NCBI RefSeq assembly: GCF_964204645.1
Contig: NC_134030.1
Span: 14,102,447-14,166,446 of the forward strand
DNA length: 64,000 nt
Source: Tubulanus polymorphus
Taxonomy: Eukaryota > Nemertea > Palaeonemertea > Tubulaniformes > Tubulanidae
Direction of reading: 5' to 3'
Every line of letters starts with the position of its first letter. The first letter of the stretch is position 1. The notes beneath the pieces were generated by a model. That model was not told the origin of the DNA. It worked only from the letters and a program-made list of their open reading frames with translations, and made no database searches. This document shows, one piece after another, positions 12,384 through 24,252 of this stretch. Both the position numbers and the translations under genes were made by a program.

Positions 12384-12822
12384 CCAGATTATATTGATAC
12401 CTAATCATATTTTGTTACCACAATCGATTGCAAAGTTGTAGCTCATGACATTGTCTATGATTGTGGTGAGTTTTAAGGACATGAGTTAGTCTATATGGTC
12501 ACCAGGGGGTGTTGAATAGTAGAATAACTTAGTATTTCTTTATAAGATTAGTACCTAGGCATATTTTGTTACCATGATCAATTGCAAAGTTGTAGTTCAT
12601 GACATGTTCTACTAATGTGGTGAGTTTCAAGGTCATTGGGTTTTGCATATGGTCACCAGGAGGCATTAAATAGTAGAATAACTTAGTATTTCCATATTAG
12701 ATTGGTAATGAGGCATATTTTGTTATCACAATCAATTACAAAATCGAAGCAGCTGACATATTCAATGATTGTAGTGAGTTTCAAGGTCATTGGTTTTTGT
12801 ATATAATCACCAGGGGGCGTTC
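12384..12822 (+). repeat. Repeat C copy 1, tandem-unit segment (three units), right end lost
   Basis: Three ~150-bp units resemble those at 14610-15210, each ending in TCACCAGG(G/A)GG(C/T)(G/A) (12499, 12653, 12807). The normal right end CCCAAGTGGGC is missing; the copy stops after ...CAGGGGGCGTT. Confidence 0.85.
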
Positions 12823-12984
12823 TTTATGGTGTGCAGAGTTGAAAGCCTGATTTACTGATAGCATCAGATTTTTGAGATGAGTCTGACATATACACGAGTG
12901 GAATACTTGTTTTATCATCATTAATTGAAGCATTAGCGTTCCATTTTGGAGCCTGATTATTAGCTTGTTAACTGCGGTACAGTG

Positions 12985-13185
12985 ATGAGCGTTTGCGCGG
13001 CATAAGAAGGCAGCCAGGGATGTGAAGCACAACGAATGCCTGCCGTCGTATTTTCAGATGGAAGATGCCGATCGTGATACAGCATCTCCGGCGATGCAAA
13101 AACGCAAAATTTTTTTCTGGGGGAGAATTTTTCAGACCCCCGTTCTAAATTCCGGAATTTTGGTACTTTGGCCCTAGCATCTCTG
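12985..13185 (+). mobile_element. hAT right-end fragment related to 7836-8694
   Basis: It shares CGGCATAAG...GATGTGAAGCACAACGAATG and the terminal ...GGCCCTAGCATCTCTG. In one frame it reads RHKKAARDVKHNECLPSYFQ, the second half of the BED finger and linker, open here but shifted in the other copy. The left part is missing. Confidence 0.65.
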
Positions 13186-14016
13186 ATATATGAAAAACCT
13201 CCGATGAAACCCAGGCTCTCACCAAGTTTCTACCGTATCTTAACGGGTCACTCATCAGTGCTTCTTCTAGCCCAAAATAGAGGGGCGGTCCGCCCCGCCC
13301 CTGAAAATAGCCGCACTTGTGCCTTCAGATGTGTCCCATGCTCGCACTTGTGCCCTCATCACTTGCCGTAGGTAAGCCCTCCTGCCCTTGTCAGTCACGA
13401 GTAATGAGTCAGTGCTTTCAAAATAAGCCGTCGCATCCGACTGTTAGTAAAAAATCTGTGACGGCTATGAAATATCTTGTATGATATCAATGATAGTAGC
13501 TCATGTGATCAGTGGTTATATTTAGATGTACTGCAGTCAGTGTGCATCGTGTGAAAGCGTGCCTCAGACGCGTGGCCTAGTTTAAGTTTCCAGGAAATTG
13601 GCTGACTTCCAAACTACTGCCAAACATTCTAGCGACTGCCGTTGTAAAGCTGGTAGTGTATATTCAATGGATGGTTTCGTTTTGAACACATCGTGATGCT
13701 CTGGATCTTTCTATCTAGACTATTAGACAAATTTTATATATACAAGGTGAAAAACTTCGGTGTTCGGTGAACAATTGTTCGGTGAACTCACAGAGAGACT
13801 CACTGAGACAATTAGTTTGAGTAGCCTCATAGCAATAATGTGTTCTTAAGCTGGCTGCTAATCAATTATCAGCAGTTACTTGCTAATCACTAACACTATC
13901 AATTTAAATCAATTAAATTGATATTTCTAAGATTAAAAATATGAAATTTCATGAAGGCCTATACACTATTGCTGGCTTCTTTTGCTGTATCATTTGCTTT
14001 TTGAGATTGCTTTTTG
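13186..14016. other. Unassigned DNA
   Basis: I see no gene. A GC-rich palindromic stretch (GGGGCGGTCCGCCCC) occurs near 13284. Confidence 0.4.
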
Positions 14017-15277
14017 GCCCACTTGGGACTTTAGTCCCAGCGGGCTATTGCGTTCCCTTTTCGTCCGTTGTCCGTTCGTCCGTAGACGGAATCCAGTTAT
14101 TTTGGGAAGTTTTGAAGACACTCTAAGGTAACGTCTTGATATTTGGGTTACACATGTATCTACCCTAGACCCATCTTCAGCCCAAAAACTGGCTCTGTCA
14201 GAATCAAGATGGCCGACTGGCAGCCATTGTTGTTCGCCAAAATCAGCACTTTTTACACATTTTTCAACTTTTTTAGGGAAATTTTGAAGAGGCTTTGATC
14301 AATTAGCTTGATCTATCGGATATATGTGAATCCCCCCAGGGCCCATCAGCATAACAAAAATTAGGTCGTTTAGACTCAAGATGGCCGTCCCATGACCTTT
14401 TCAGTGCCCAAAAATGTTAATTTTGGCCCGAATCCTGAGTCCTGTAGCTTCCTACTGGTTTCCCATTTCTCATTGCAATTTGTGATGGGTATTCTTTGGA
14501 AAGGGATGTTTTATACCAGAGAGGTATTTTTCATCAGCCAATAATGATGCAATTGGCGGCCATCTTGGTGTCACCAGTACTCATTCGTAAGTGGGAAAAA
14601 GTTTTTCCACATTATATTGATACCTAAGCGTATTTTGATACCACAATCAATTAGAAAGTTGTAGCTCATAATGTGTTCTATGATTGTGGTGATTTTCAAG
14701 GTAATTGGATTTTCGTATATATGGCCACCAGGGGGCGTTGAATAATAAAATATCTTCGCATTTCTTTATTATATTCGTACCTATGCATATTTTGTAACCA
14801 TAATCAATTGGAAAGTTGTAGCTCATGACATCATCTATGATTGTTGCGAGTTTTGAGGACATTAGTTTTTCTATATGGTCACCAGGGGGCGTTGAATAGT
14901 AGAATAACTTAGTATTTCCTTGTTATATTGGTACCTAGGCATATTTTGTCACCATGATCAATTGTAAAGTTGTAGTTCATGACATGTTCTATGATTGTGG
15001 TGAGTTTCGAGGTCATTGGGTTTTGAATATGGTCACCAGGGAGCGTTGAATAGTAGAATAACTTAGTATTTCCATATTAAATTGGTAACGAGGCATATTT
15101 TGTTATCACAATCAATTACAAAATCGTAGCTGCTGACATGTTCTATGATTGTGGTGAGTTTCAAGGTCATTGGTTTTGTATATGGTCACCAGAGGGCGTT
15201 GAATATTGAAATTGTTAGATTGTTGAGCATTTGGAACCACTTCCCAAGTGGGCATGGTGTCCCTGGGCCCCTAGTTT
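14017..15277 (+). mobile_element. Repeat C copy 2, complete (~1.26 kb): hairpin start, tandem units, inverted end
   Basis: It starts GCCCACTTGGGA within a hairpin (TGGGACT-TT-AGTCCCA). The complement TCCCAAGTGGGC lies about 30 bp from the right end, followed by a short hairpin (GTCC-CT-GGGC) and CTAGTTT. A unique ~590-bp section is followed by four tandem units of about 154 bp (14610, 14769, 14923, 15077). Each unit contains (C/T)CACCAG(G/A)G(G/A)GCG. There is no coding capacity. The layout resembles Helentron-associated (HINE) or 'pearl' elements of marine invertebrates; that assignment is inference. Confidence 0.85.
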
Positions 15278-18200
15278 CTGCTATATTTTGTCGGCAACTG
15301 GTTTTCCAAATCATTTTGAAAGCCCTATCTATTGATTAACTTTTGTTCATTGACAGGCATAGGTGTAAGGATGTGCTGTGGTCAAGTGTGTCACTCATGG
15401 CAAAATCAGAGTTAAACATAGTTTCTAGTCCTCGATCGTAGTAGGGGGTACCTCGATTCTATGCAATAGGGAACATTGCAGGTTGCCCCTAAAAGAGACG
15501 TGAGTGCCTTATTATGTGCCCTTGCTCCACTTTTTTACCATACTCACTCCAGCAGTATTCCCTATTACAGTACCCAAATTCTTTTTAACACATTTTGATG
15601 ATGATGCTTGCTGCAGCTTCGTGATAGAATCTCAGCATCTGCAGTTTAACAGCACTTATTCTGTTATTTTCTTGTTTTATTGGTATCATTTATCGTTCTA
15701 ACTTGACATGGTTAACTCCTTTATATCTTCAAGATTATAATGGTAGGTAGTTTCCAAAAATATCTGATAATAATGATCGTGTAGTGCTGCCATCTATGGC
15801 CTGTAACAGCGATCATTGTCTTGTCTTTGCATTGCTGATTTATCTTATTTAAAGTAAGTTTTCAGGAATCAAAGGCTTATAGGCCTAACAGTAGACTGAA
15901 AAATTATAAAATACTTCAATCTTCAGTGCCTGGTGGCTCTTTATGTTTTAAAGTTCATTAATTTTGTTAAATTTTACTCGAACTGTCGAGTTCGGACGAT
16001 TTTCTTGTCATTTCGCCTTTTGCCTAGGTGACCGAACACTAGCGCACCTAGCTGTGGCGGCAAACATCATCTGAATAGAAGTATTGAAAGGGTTAAAAAA
16101 ACATCAGCGCGCGCTGCATATGGTACGTGTCTCTGATCAATAAAGTTTGTTTAGCGTCTGTGGATCATCAATAAATGTATGCGCAAATGAAGTTTATATA
16201 CATTTTTGTTGACTGCATCATTGATATTGTGTCATATATATCTAGTAGGATTTTCTTTGAGCTGAGTAAAGGTAACACATTAAAAAAGTGATATGTAGCG
16301 GTGATAGTCAGCCTCAACGTGAGTGTGACAATGTATTCATATCCCTGGCCAAGTACCTTGTTTCCTGGAAAACTACAACTAAACCACGTGTTGAGGCATG
16401 TTCTTCTCACTACACGCCGCGCTGCCTCGGCGCTGTTGCTTTTAAAATATCTTATCTTATATGTCCCATTTGATTTCATCAAAATACATTTTACGCTTCA
16501 AAATCGTCTCGCTTTATTTTCTAAAAAGAATTGCATGTAAGTGTTTGTTCATGCATTCATTCTCTCCAGTGCGTGGGTCATCGTCAGTTTTTCTAAAAAT
16601 AGACAACCATCATAGTAACTGAGCCATTCGCCCAGTTTTCATTGATTTGTGATGTTTGGCGTCCAGCATTAAAACCATCTGTGACTTTTCACAAATTCCA
16701 GTGTGATTTTCTGTCTCAGACACTCTGAGGGGCGTTAAATTTTAAAATTTTCTTGGGGGACCCCCAAACCCCCCGCAATGACTTCGCACCTTCGGTGCTC
16801 GCTTTGTCGTTGAAGAACAAGGATAATATATCATACTGCGCCCTGCTATAAATTTGACCTGTGGAGAACACTGCTGTCTCTGTGTAGGATTCATCTGGTT
16901 GACCTCTTATTTGCGCTACTGCTTGACGCTAAGTTTAGCAATGAGACGGTTACGTAGCAGGGTGGCCGCAATCCGCGCGCTTTCTTGTACAGCGTGGTTT
17001 AAACTGTATTGCTAGTAGAATGATACTTCGGGGATCATGGACTGTCGCTTCAGTGTGGCGCGTAAATATCGCTCACATATACATATTGTTCATGTCGAAT
17101 TGATCTACTGTAGTTAAGAATAGATAAAGAATTCACCTGAAATGTCAAACTTGTTGCTTACCCCACCACACAGAAAGAATCTTTCTAGTTATAAAATGTT
17201 AAAATTGGTTCATTTCTAAATCTGCTGTTATAATAAAATATAATTGATCATGGTTTAAAAAAGTAATGTACAGGTTAGATAGGTGGCCGGCGGAGTCAAC
17301 TTTTAAGTTCGGCAAAGAGCGGAGAGACAGGGTATCAATTTTTGGCGAACCGTAGGTTTGCCTATACAAACGGTCAGGTCAAGCAGTTTTCATTGAAAAT
17401 TAATCGAGTACCGATGTCAACAAGGCACAAACATTGGCTAATGAACCAATAATGTTGATTTTGGTGTCATTGTTTGGAGTTCTCAAGCGAAGAAAAATTC
17501 CATAGTGACAGAGTTATTTTTTGGGGACATATTCTTGAAAAACACGTAAAAACCCTGCTTTTAAGCACTTATTAATGGCACGTTTTTATATATGACAATC
17601 TGCATACTTAGAATTGAAATATATAAAAGTTCAATTCTTCCTGGAAGTGTTGCCCGTTTTAGTGGGACTCATCTCGGTGTACTTTCGACCTACAGGCCCT
17701 CACTTTATAAACCCCCATAATTTTCTTGCTTCTAGTTATTTGAGTTGACCTTGTTACCTGAGCTACAATGAATGTGATGTTTTGTGGGATATACGGGAAA
17801 TGCCGGGAACTTAAGCGCTTCTGATGTAATTAATGAGGTTTAACAATACAAATCGCATAAGCTATTAAATCATGCGGCAGAAAAAATGAAATTCATTCAA
17901 TTCTTAAGTCTGTGGTCCTCCCAATCAACATCATAGAACAGATTTTCCGGCAGATGTAAAGCATTAACCACTTAATACCTTACCACAGTATAATCTACCA
18001 GTGCTTCAAGGCCCATGGGCCTCTTTTAATGTTTTCATGATATTCAGTGCATATTGCACAACGTTGCTGTTTTTATTTTTCCGATCGTCTTCATCGATGT
18101 GGTATTCATGGATGAAAATCATCCGCTGATTTCCGCGGTCAAAGACTCATTTTTATTACTCTTGAGATAGCCTTAGTGCAAATCCATTGAGAAATGGGGG

Positions 18201-18436
18201 GTAGGAGTTGTTTTCGGCGCAATATCTGCGATACTCACTCTGAATCAGGCATTGTTAGCGATAACAAATGCCTACTAAAGCGTTCTATTTTTATAATGCT
18301 CCGATCAGAATATATTCGTATGTGTGTGTATAAATACATGTAAAAAATCAATAATCTTATACGTGAGACTTATTAGCGTGCGCATAACACACCACCGCAT
18401 CTACCTGACTGCCGGTTTTAAGCTTCCCACGCCGTG
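15278..18436. other. Unassigned DNA
   Basis: I see no supported gene. Both strands are open for 80-104 codons around 16168-16540 without recognisable domains. A G/C-run pair (GGGGGACCCCCAAACCCCCC) near 16755 resembles sequence inside the hAT-like elements at 9590 and 13120. Confidence 0.4.
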
Positions 18437-19610
18437 TTTTTGGTTTACCTTTGTCAGCGATATGAAGTTGGCATTGAGCCAATTCATGTAAAATCGTGGT
18501 ACGCTTTTTTATGTGAGCATTTGTTTCATTGGTTCTCGGCTTAAACGACGTATAATCGATGCGATTGAAGACATGGCCAACCTACATCGATGACATGGTC
18601 AACATTGTTAAAATTCTAACAAAAACTGTTTTTGGCGGGAAAATTCTTAGCTCTCGCATATAAAATTGCAATAACCTCGATTGGGGGGCGTTGTCTCTAC
18701 GAGCGAATGTGATTGGCTGTTTTTGGGATATATGGGGAATTCCGGCGCTAATAAAATAATTATGGGAAAGCCATAGAATGGAACGTTTCATAGGACTAGG
18801 TGCCGTATACGTGCAAATTTCAAATGCTCATTGCTGGTGAGAATGTAATTATTATCCGCCATAGGTATTGTTTCATTTTAATACCCGGTGATTGATTTGT
18901 TTGACATTGATGTGTAAGCGAACATTCACTTACACAAGGCCACCACGTGCGCGCGGAAATCATTAGATTAGACTGTTGCACACAAACACACGCACGTACA
19001 GTATACACTACTATAGTGATGCTGTAACGCTGCTTGCTGGCGCGTTTGACATTTCATGAGCAGAAGTGGGCTGTGTTTTCTGTTTGATAGAATTTGTAAT
19101 AAATTGTAATAAATTGTGACCTGCAAATACTAAGCAGCAAACTATAAGAATAGTTCGAGGTCTGAATATTGTAGTGGTAAATTCCAGGATTTAAAACGAG
19201 GATCTAATACACCGATTCCTTACTGCACCGGTATTTTAGCTGCCATACATTCAGCCGCCCTCTGATATGTGACATCATATGAATTTTATTTGAATATTTT
19301 TTCGTATGAAAAATGATATTTTTCATAATATTTTTTCATATTATGAAAAATATTTCTTTGAAAATATAAGATAGTTTCCATGCCGCGCCTACCTGTACCC
19401 TACGAAATGTTGGATGTGGACCGTAAACAAATGTAGATCTTTGGTCTTGTTTGACTACAAAATAATCCTTTAAGAAAGATAAAATACAATATTTTTAAAC
19501 TTGTAGAACTTTGAAGTCACGAATTAAAAAGATTTTTCAAGCAATACCCTTACCCCAAACAACCTCTAGCTTTCAAGGTAAACCACACTTTGTCCATGGG
19601 CAATTTATTT
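18437..19610 (+). mobile_element. Repeat D copy 1 (~1.17 kb)
   Basis: It starts TTTTTGGTTTACCTTTGTCA and ends ...CAAGGTAAACCACACTTTG...GGGCAATTTATTT. TGGTTTACCTT at the start is the exact complement of AAGGTAAACCA near the end. It aligns along its length with 49746-51378, apart from an insertion there. The interior (19100-19200) resembles the right part of the MITE at 48405-48995. No ORF is supported. Confidence 0.8.
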
Positions 19611-19643
19611 TTAATACCGGGATGCTATTTATGAGCGGTTATT

Positions 19644-21640
19644 TTGTCACTCATGGATCATAAGATCATAGACAGGTGCTCTTCTGTAGACCCAGGGGGT
19701 GTTGATAAACGATTGAAAAATCCATGGAAATGGAACTGGTTGGAGACTTTAATTGACGATGTTCCCCTAGCTGAATGTATTAGAAAAATCAGGGTTCTTG
19801 GAAGAGCACTATGCATCTGGTGCAACAGGGAAATCAACTATGGTGCACGGGGAAAGGTTGCTATTTCTGATCACGTAAAGGCAAAAAAACACAAAGATAT
19901 AGTTAAGGACGGAATAATTACAAACTACCAGGTATGCATTCTTTGTTTTTGAACTAGGCCTTAAACTTTTGTCAGCCGGTACATGAGTTTATTCCGTGGA
20001 AAAGACTTCAGCAGGATTTTCAGAATTTATTTGCAGCTTTTAGATACAATATTAAGATCATATGATAAATAAAATCAGACACGATTGGGTCGTTAATTGC
20101 TTACCTTACAGGGTCTTCAACAACATCATAGCAGGAGAAACGTCATTGGCAAATGTTTGAAGATTCACCATCCACTGAAAACGCGAGCAGTCATCCGAAA
20201 GTTGAACCTTTCATTCCAGTGCAGGGCAGGATTCTTCATTCTGAGGCTATGGAACTTGCATTCATTGCCGACAAAAGCTTGCCATTTAACATTGTTCCGG
20301 ATGTGATAGATCTGACTACAGCCTTAAGTAAAGACAGAAATGAATTACAGCATCGAACAAAATGGAACATGGCTTGGCCAAGACATTTTCAGATCAGTTG
20401 AATGGAGATCTGAATGAGAACTTTTTCTCTCAACATCGATGAAGCATCGAGCTTTAATCTGAAAAAAGTTCTTTCTATTCTGGCCAGTTTTTATTCACCA
20501 GTCGAGAAAAAGATCATTTCGGTATGTCTCGTCATTTAAAATCATCTCAGCGAATAGTGAAAGTATTTATAACGAGGTCATTGGCGAGTTGGACCATCGG
20601 CAGATATCTTATGATCGCTTATTGTCCGTTCTTGTTAATTCATGTAATGTCATGCGTGGCTGAAGATCGGGGTTCGAGACCAGGTTGCGTAATAAGGTCC
20701 CCCACCTTCTAAACATCGACGGTGACTCGGCGCATCACGTACACAATTTGTCAAAGCAGTTTACCAATTGTTTTGATAAAGTGATGGAAAACTTATTACA
20801 GTCCTGTACAATGATTTGAAATGGTCACCTGACTTGCGCGATGATTACCTTTGTGAAATATGTTCTTTGTTGGGATTTAACTTCACGATGCTCGAAAGAT
20901 ATGTTTTTTCCAGGTGGCTGTCATTGCACGATGCCGCTGTTGCTTTACAACGTACGTTTGATGCATACACAGTTTTCTACTTCGGTTTTTTTAATCCAGG
21001 TGATCGCATTATATATCTAGCCCGTTGCGTAGAAATTTATCGGCACTTGGGTATTTCAGAACCTGCACGAGAGCGCGTTAAAAAACAAGAAACTTACCGA
21101 GGACGGAAAAGCAAGGAAATATCGCATTACGGATTGTTTGTTTGTCGACCGAAAACGGACAGTTATGTACCTGAATTTCCTGATTTCAGTTTTGCCTGTT
21201 CTGAAAAAGTCCATTCTGAAAGTTCAAAAAAGAGAGCCTCTGATACATAAGCTTATTGATGAACAAGTCAGTGTATTCCGGGAATTTCTCTCTTGCTTTA
21301 TTAAGCCTGACAAGATCCCTACTGATGATCGAAAATTAGTTAGTGTCGATCTTTGCTCGATGAAACCGAGTGAAATGTTTGTTGGAGCCAGTCTCAAAAC
21401 TGATCAGTGAGAATCCAAAAGATCCAGTTGTCAAAGAATTTTACTGCAAAGTCAGAAAGGTGTACATTTCTTGTGCTAAATATTTGGTAAAGAAACTACC
21501 ACTAGACAGTAAGACGCTGTTACGTATAGCTGCAATTGATCCAGCATGTCGCAGTCATACCTTGACTATCTAAAGGATTTCCCAAATATTGCAACACATG
21601 TTCTGAATTCGGATGAGGTTGATAGCTACCAGCTTGAGGT
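19644..21640 (+). pseudogene. Degraded hAT-family transposase gene with BED zinc finger
   Basis: The N-terminus (19652-19931) contains a BED-type finger (CIWC ... HVKAKKH). A plausible intron follows (donor CAG|GTATGC at 19932, acceptor TTACAG before 20112). The body then appears in changing frames: EAMELAFIADKSLPFNIVPD (about 20247), FSLNIDEASSFNLKKVLSIL (about 20429), NIDGDSAHHVHNLSKQF (about 20714), a WSPDLRDD...RWLSLHDA block (20816-20960) and RIAAIDPACR (about 21529). These match the catalytic-core layout of BED-type hAT transposases. At least four frame changes or stops make it inactive. The C-terminal dimerisation region is missing because a LINE begins at 21640. Confidence 0.85.
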
Positions 21641-21811
21641 ATAATAATAATCTTTATTTTTCGAAGAAATTATAACATATAATATAAGTATATTAATACA
21701 AAGTACAAAGTAACTTTAATTATTAAATGCCATAATATCAATGAAAGGTGCCCATGAGAAGCAAAGTTGCTTGTAATTATGGGTCACCTAACACACACAG
21801 ACACATGCAGA

Positions 21812-21921
<110 letters not shown>

Positions 21922-21978
21922 CACACACACACATATAGTATTTGTAAATGTAGTCACATTAAACAGTAGGATAAAAAT

Positions 21979-23277
21979 TTAGTAACGGTTAATTATGTCA
22001 ATTTTGAATTTGTTTTTTAACTGCAAAACTGATTTTGATGATTTAAGGTGTTTACCAAGATTCTGCCAGGTGGCGGGAATTGAACAAAGGAAGCTTCTAT
22101 TAATTATACTTTTAGTATGTTGAGGTATACGAGGGTAATTGCGTTGGCGAGTATAGTAGTTATGGTTATAAGAATTTTTTTTAAAAATATCATTAATTGG
22201 TAAAGGAATTAGATTTTTAGAAAGCAGATGTCAAAATTTCGCAGCTTCAAGCTGGATCATATCTTCAAATTTTATGACATTGAATTTTTTAAATAATAGA
22301 TTAGTTGGGCTATTGTATTTAGCCTTAGCTATAATCCTGATTGCTTTTTTCTGCAGTTGAAAATCCTATTCTGGTTAAATTTTGAAATAAACGATCCCCA
22401 AGTTATCAGACAATAGTTTATGTGACAATATATATAGCTATTATACAGCATTTTCAGAGTAAAGCATGGTACAAAATGTTTAAGAGAATTCATCAAATAA
22501 ATTTGTTTAGCTATTTTTTTGCAAATTGAGTTTACATGCACGTTAAAATTTAAATGCTCATCAATTTCAAGACCTAGAAAGGTAACTGAGTGTGATAAGT
22601 TGATCTGGTAATGATTTATTTTTATGAAGTTTTGATGGGCTGCTTTTTTAGCATTTTTAGGCTTAAAGAGGACGAGTTTAGTTTTACCTAGGTTTAATGT
22701 AAGATTGTTTGCAGAGAACCAACTATATAGAGTTTTCAAATCATGTGTAAGGTCTTTAAATAATTTAGTGAGTGATTTACCAGTGACGAATATATCAGTG
22801 TCATCCGCAAATAAAATTGGTTTACACTTTTTCAAACAGAGATACATATCGTTGGTATAAATTAAAAACAAAAGAGGTCCTAGTACAGAGCCTTGCGGGA
22901 TTCCGTAATTAAGTGGGTAGACAATAGATTCTGTATTGTCAAATTTTACATACATTTCCCTACTATTTAAGTAACTTTCAAACCAGGCTAGTGCCTGTCC
23001 CCTTATACCATAGGTATAAAGTTTTTTCATTAGAATATTAAGATCAAGACAATCAAATGCTTTACTAAGATCTAGGAAAGCTGCTAGTGTATAACAATTA
23101 GTTTCAAACCCATTAATAATATTGCCAACTAACTCCATAGTAGCATGGCAAGTTGAATGCTCTGGCCTAAAGCCATATTGGCTATTGTACAGAATTGAGT
23201 ATTTGACTAGATAGTTATATAGTCTTTTGTGTACGACCTTCTCCAAAAGCTTTGATACACAAGGTAATAACGATAGT
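21979..23277 (-). pseudogene. LINE reverse transcriptase, partial and frameshifted
   Basis: The frame 23246-22329 encodes the palm and thumb of a non-LTR reverse transcriptase. Visible motifs are YGFRPEHST, FLDLSKAFDCLD, GIPQGSVLGPLLFLIYTND and the catalytic FADD box (at 22800-22811). A frameshift near 22335 moves the C-terminal part to another frame (RIIAKAKYNSPTNLLF ... SIPATWQNLGKHLK), interrupted by one TGA near 22240 and ending at 21979. There is no endonuclease domain in this copy. It is inactive. Confidence 0.92.
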
Positions 23278-24252
23278 TCGAAAATTCTCGATTATCGTCG
23301 AGCAAAAACAATTTAAATTCTTTTAATAAGATTATATTAAGGTAATCTTGTATTAAGATTATTAAGACCAATTGACAAAAAATTGAATTCTAAGATTTGA
23401 ACGATTTAGATCGTTAAGACATGAACTGCGAATTTCGTTCAATATTCTAATTTGATCGTCTCTCAGCATCTTAATATGACTAATTTTAAGTTCTTTACAT
23501 TGCCTTTCTTCTTGCTGCTGAGCAAATGTAAATGGACCAACATTGCCATATATGTTAAGTGGGCCAAGGAAAAGCAGTTGCCTCGAAACTTTTTCGACGT
23601 CATCTCGTTTAGGCCATGCAAATTCAGTTGCGGATATCTTGTGCCGATACTTGATCTCGGCCTCGTCTTCGTCGTATATTGATTAGAATTATATGTGACC
23701 AGATAATACAAAAAACGTAAAGTTTTTACGCAATCAATTAAATCAAAAATGAAAAAAATTGCGGAAAATATCGTTTACATTTAGCTGTGGCATGTTAATT
23801 GGTGTTTGCTCTTCAATCGCTATTTCATGAAAAACATGAACATCAAGCTCCGTCGCTATATCAGGCTGAGTGGCCATTTCAGTCTCCGTTACCCACGGGT
23901 GAAGGTTACAACAAAATTATTCTGCCGAAATATTCTTCGGCATATTCAAGTCTGAGGCACAAACACATGCACAAAAGCACTTTTGCATGAATTGCAGAAT
24001 CATGAAAAATGGCGAGCAAGCAGACTATACGGGGTACCAGTACAATGTAAAGCATGAAGCCATCTGCACCCTTTAATAGTGTCAGTGGTGATAGTTTGAG
24101 GCCAATCTCTGTCAACATTCTCGCTGTATAAGAATCCTCGTTTTGTCAATATATCATCCGATAACAAATTCTCACTACAGTAATGATATAGATCTTTTGC
24201 ACAAGTAATAACCTTGCCTCCCGCTATAGCCCTGCCCTATCGACTGCTCTGT
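23278..24252. other. Unassigned DNA
   Basis: I see no gene. The expected continuation of the hAT transposase after the LINE insertion is not recognisable here. Short open frames on both strands resemble nothing known to me. Confidence 0.4.

Noticed and set aside
16168-16540. Overlapping 61-104-codon frames on both strands
   Set aside because: No domain, no splice signals of note, and unremarkable composition.
20672-20690. B-box-like GGTTCGAGACC
   Set aside because: Part of the hAT transposase coding sequence; no A box at proper spacing.
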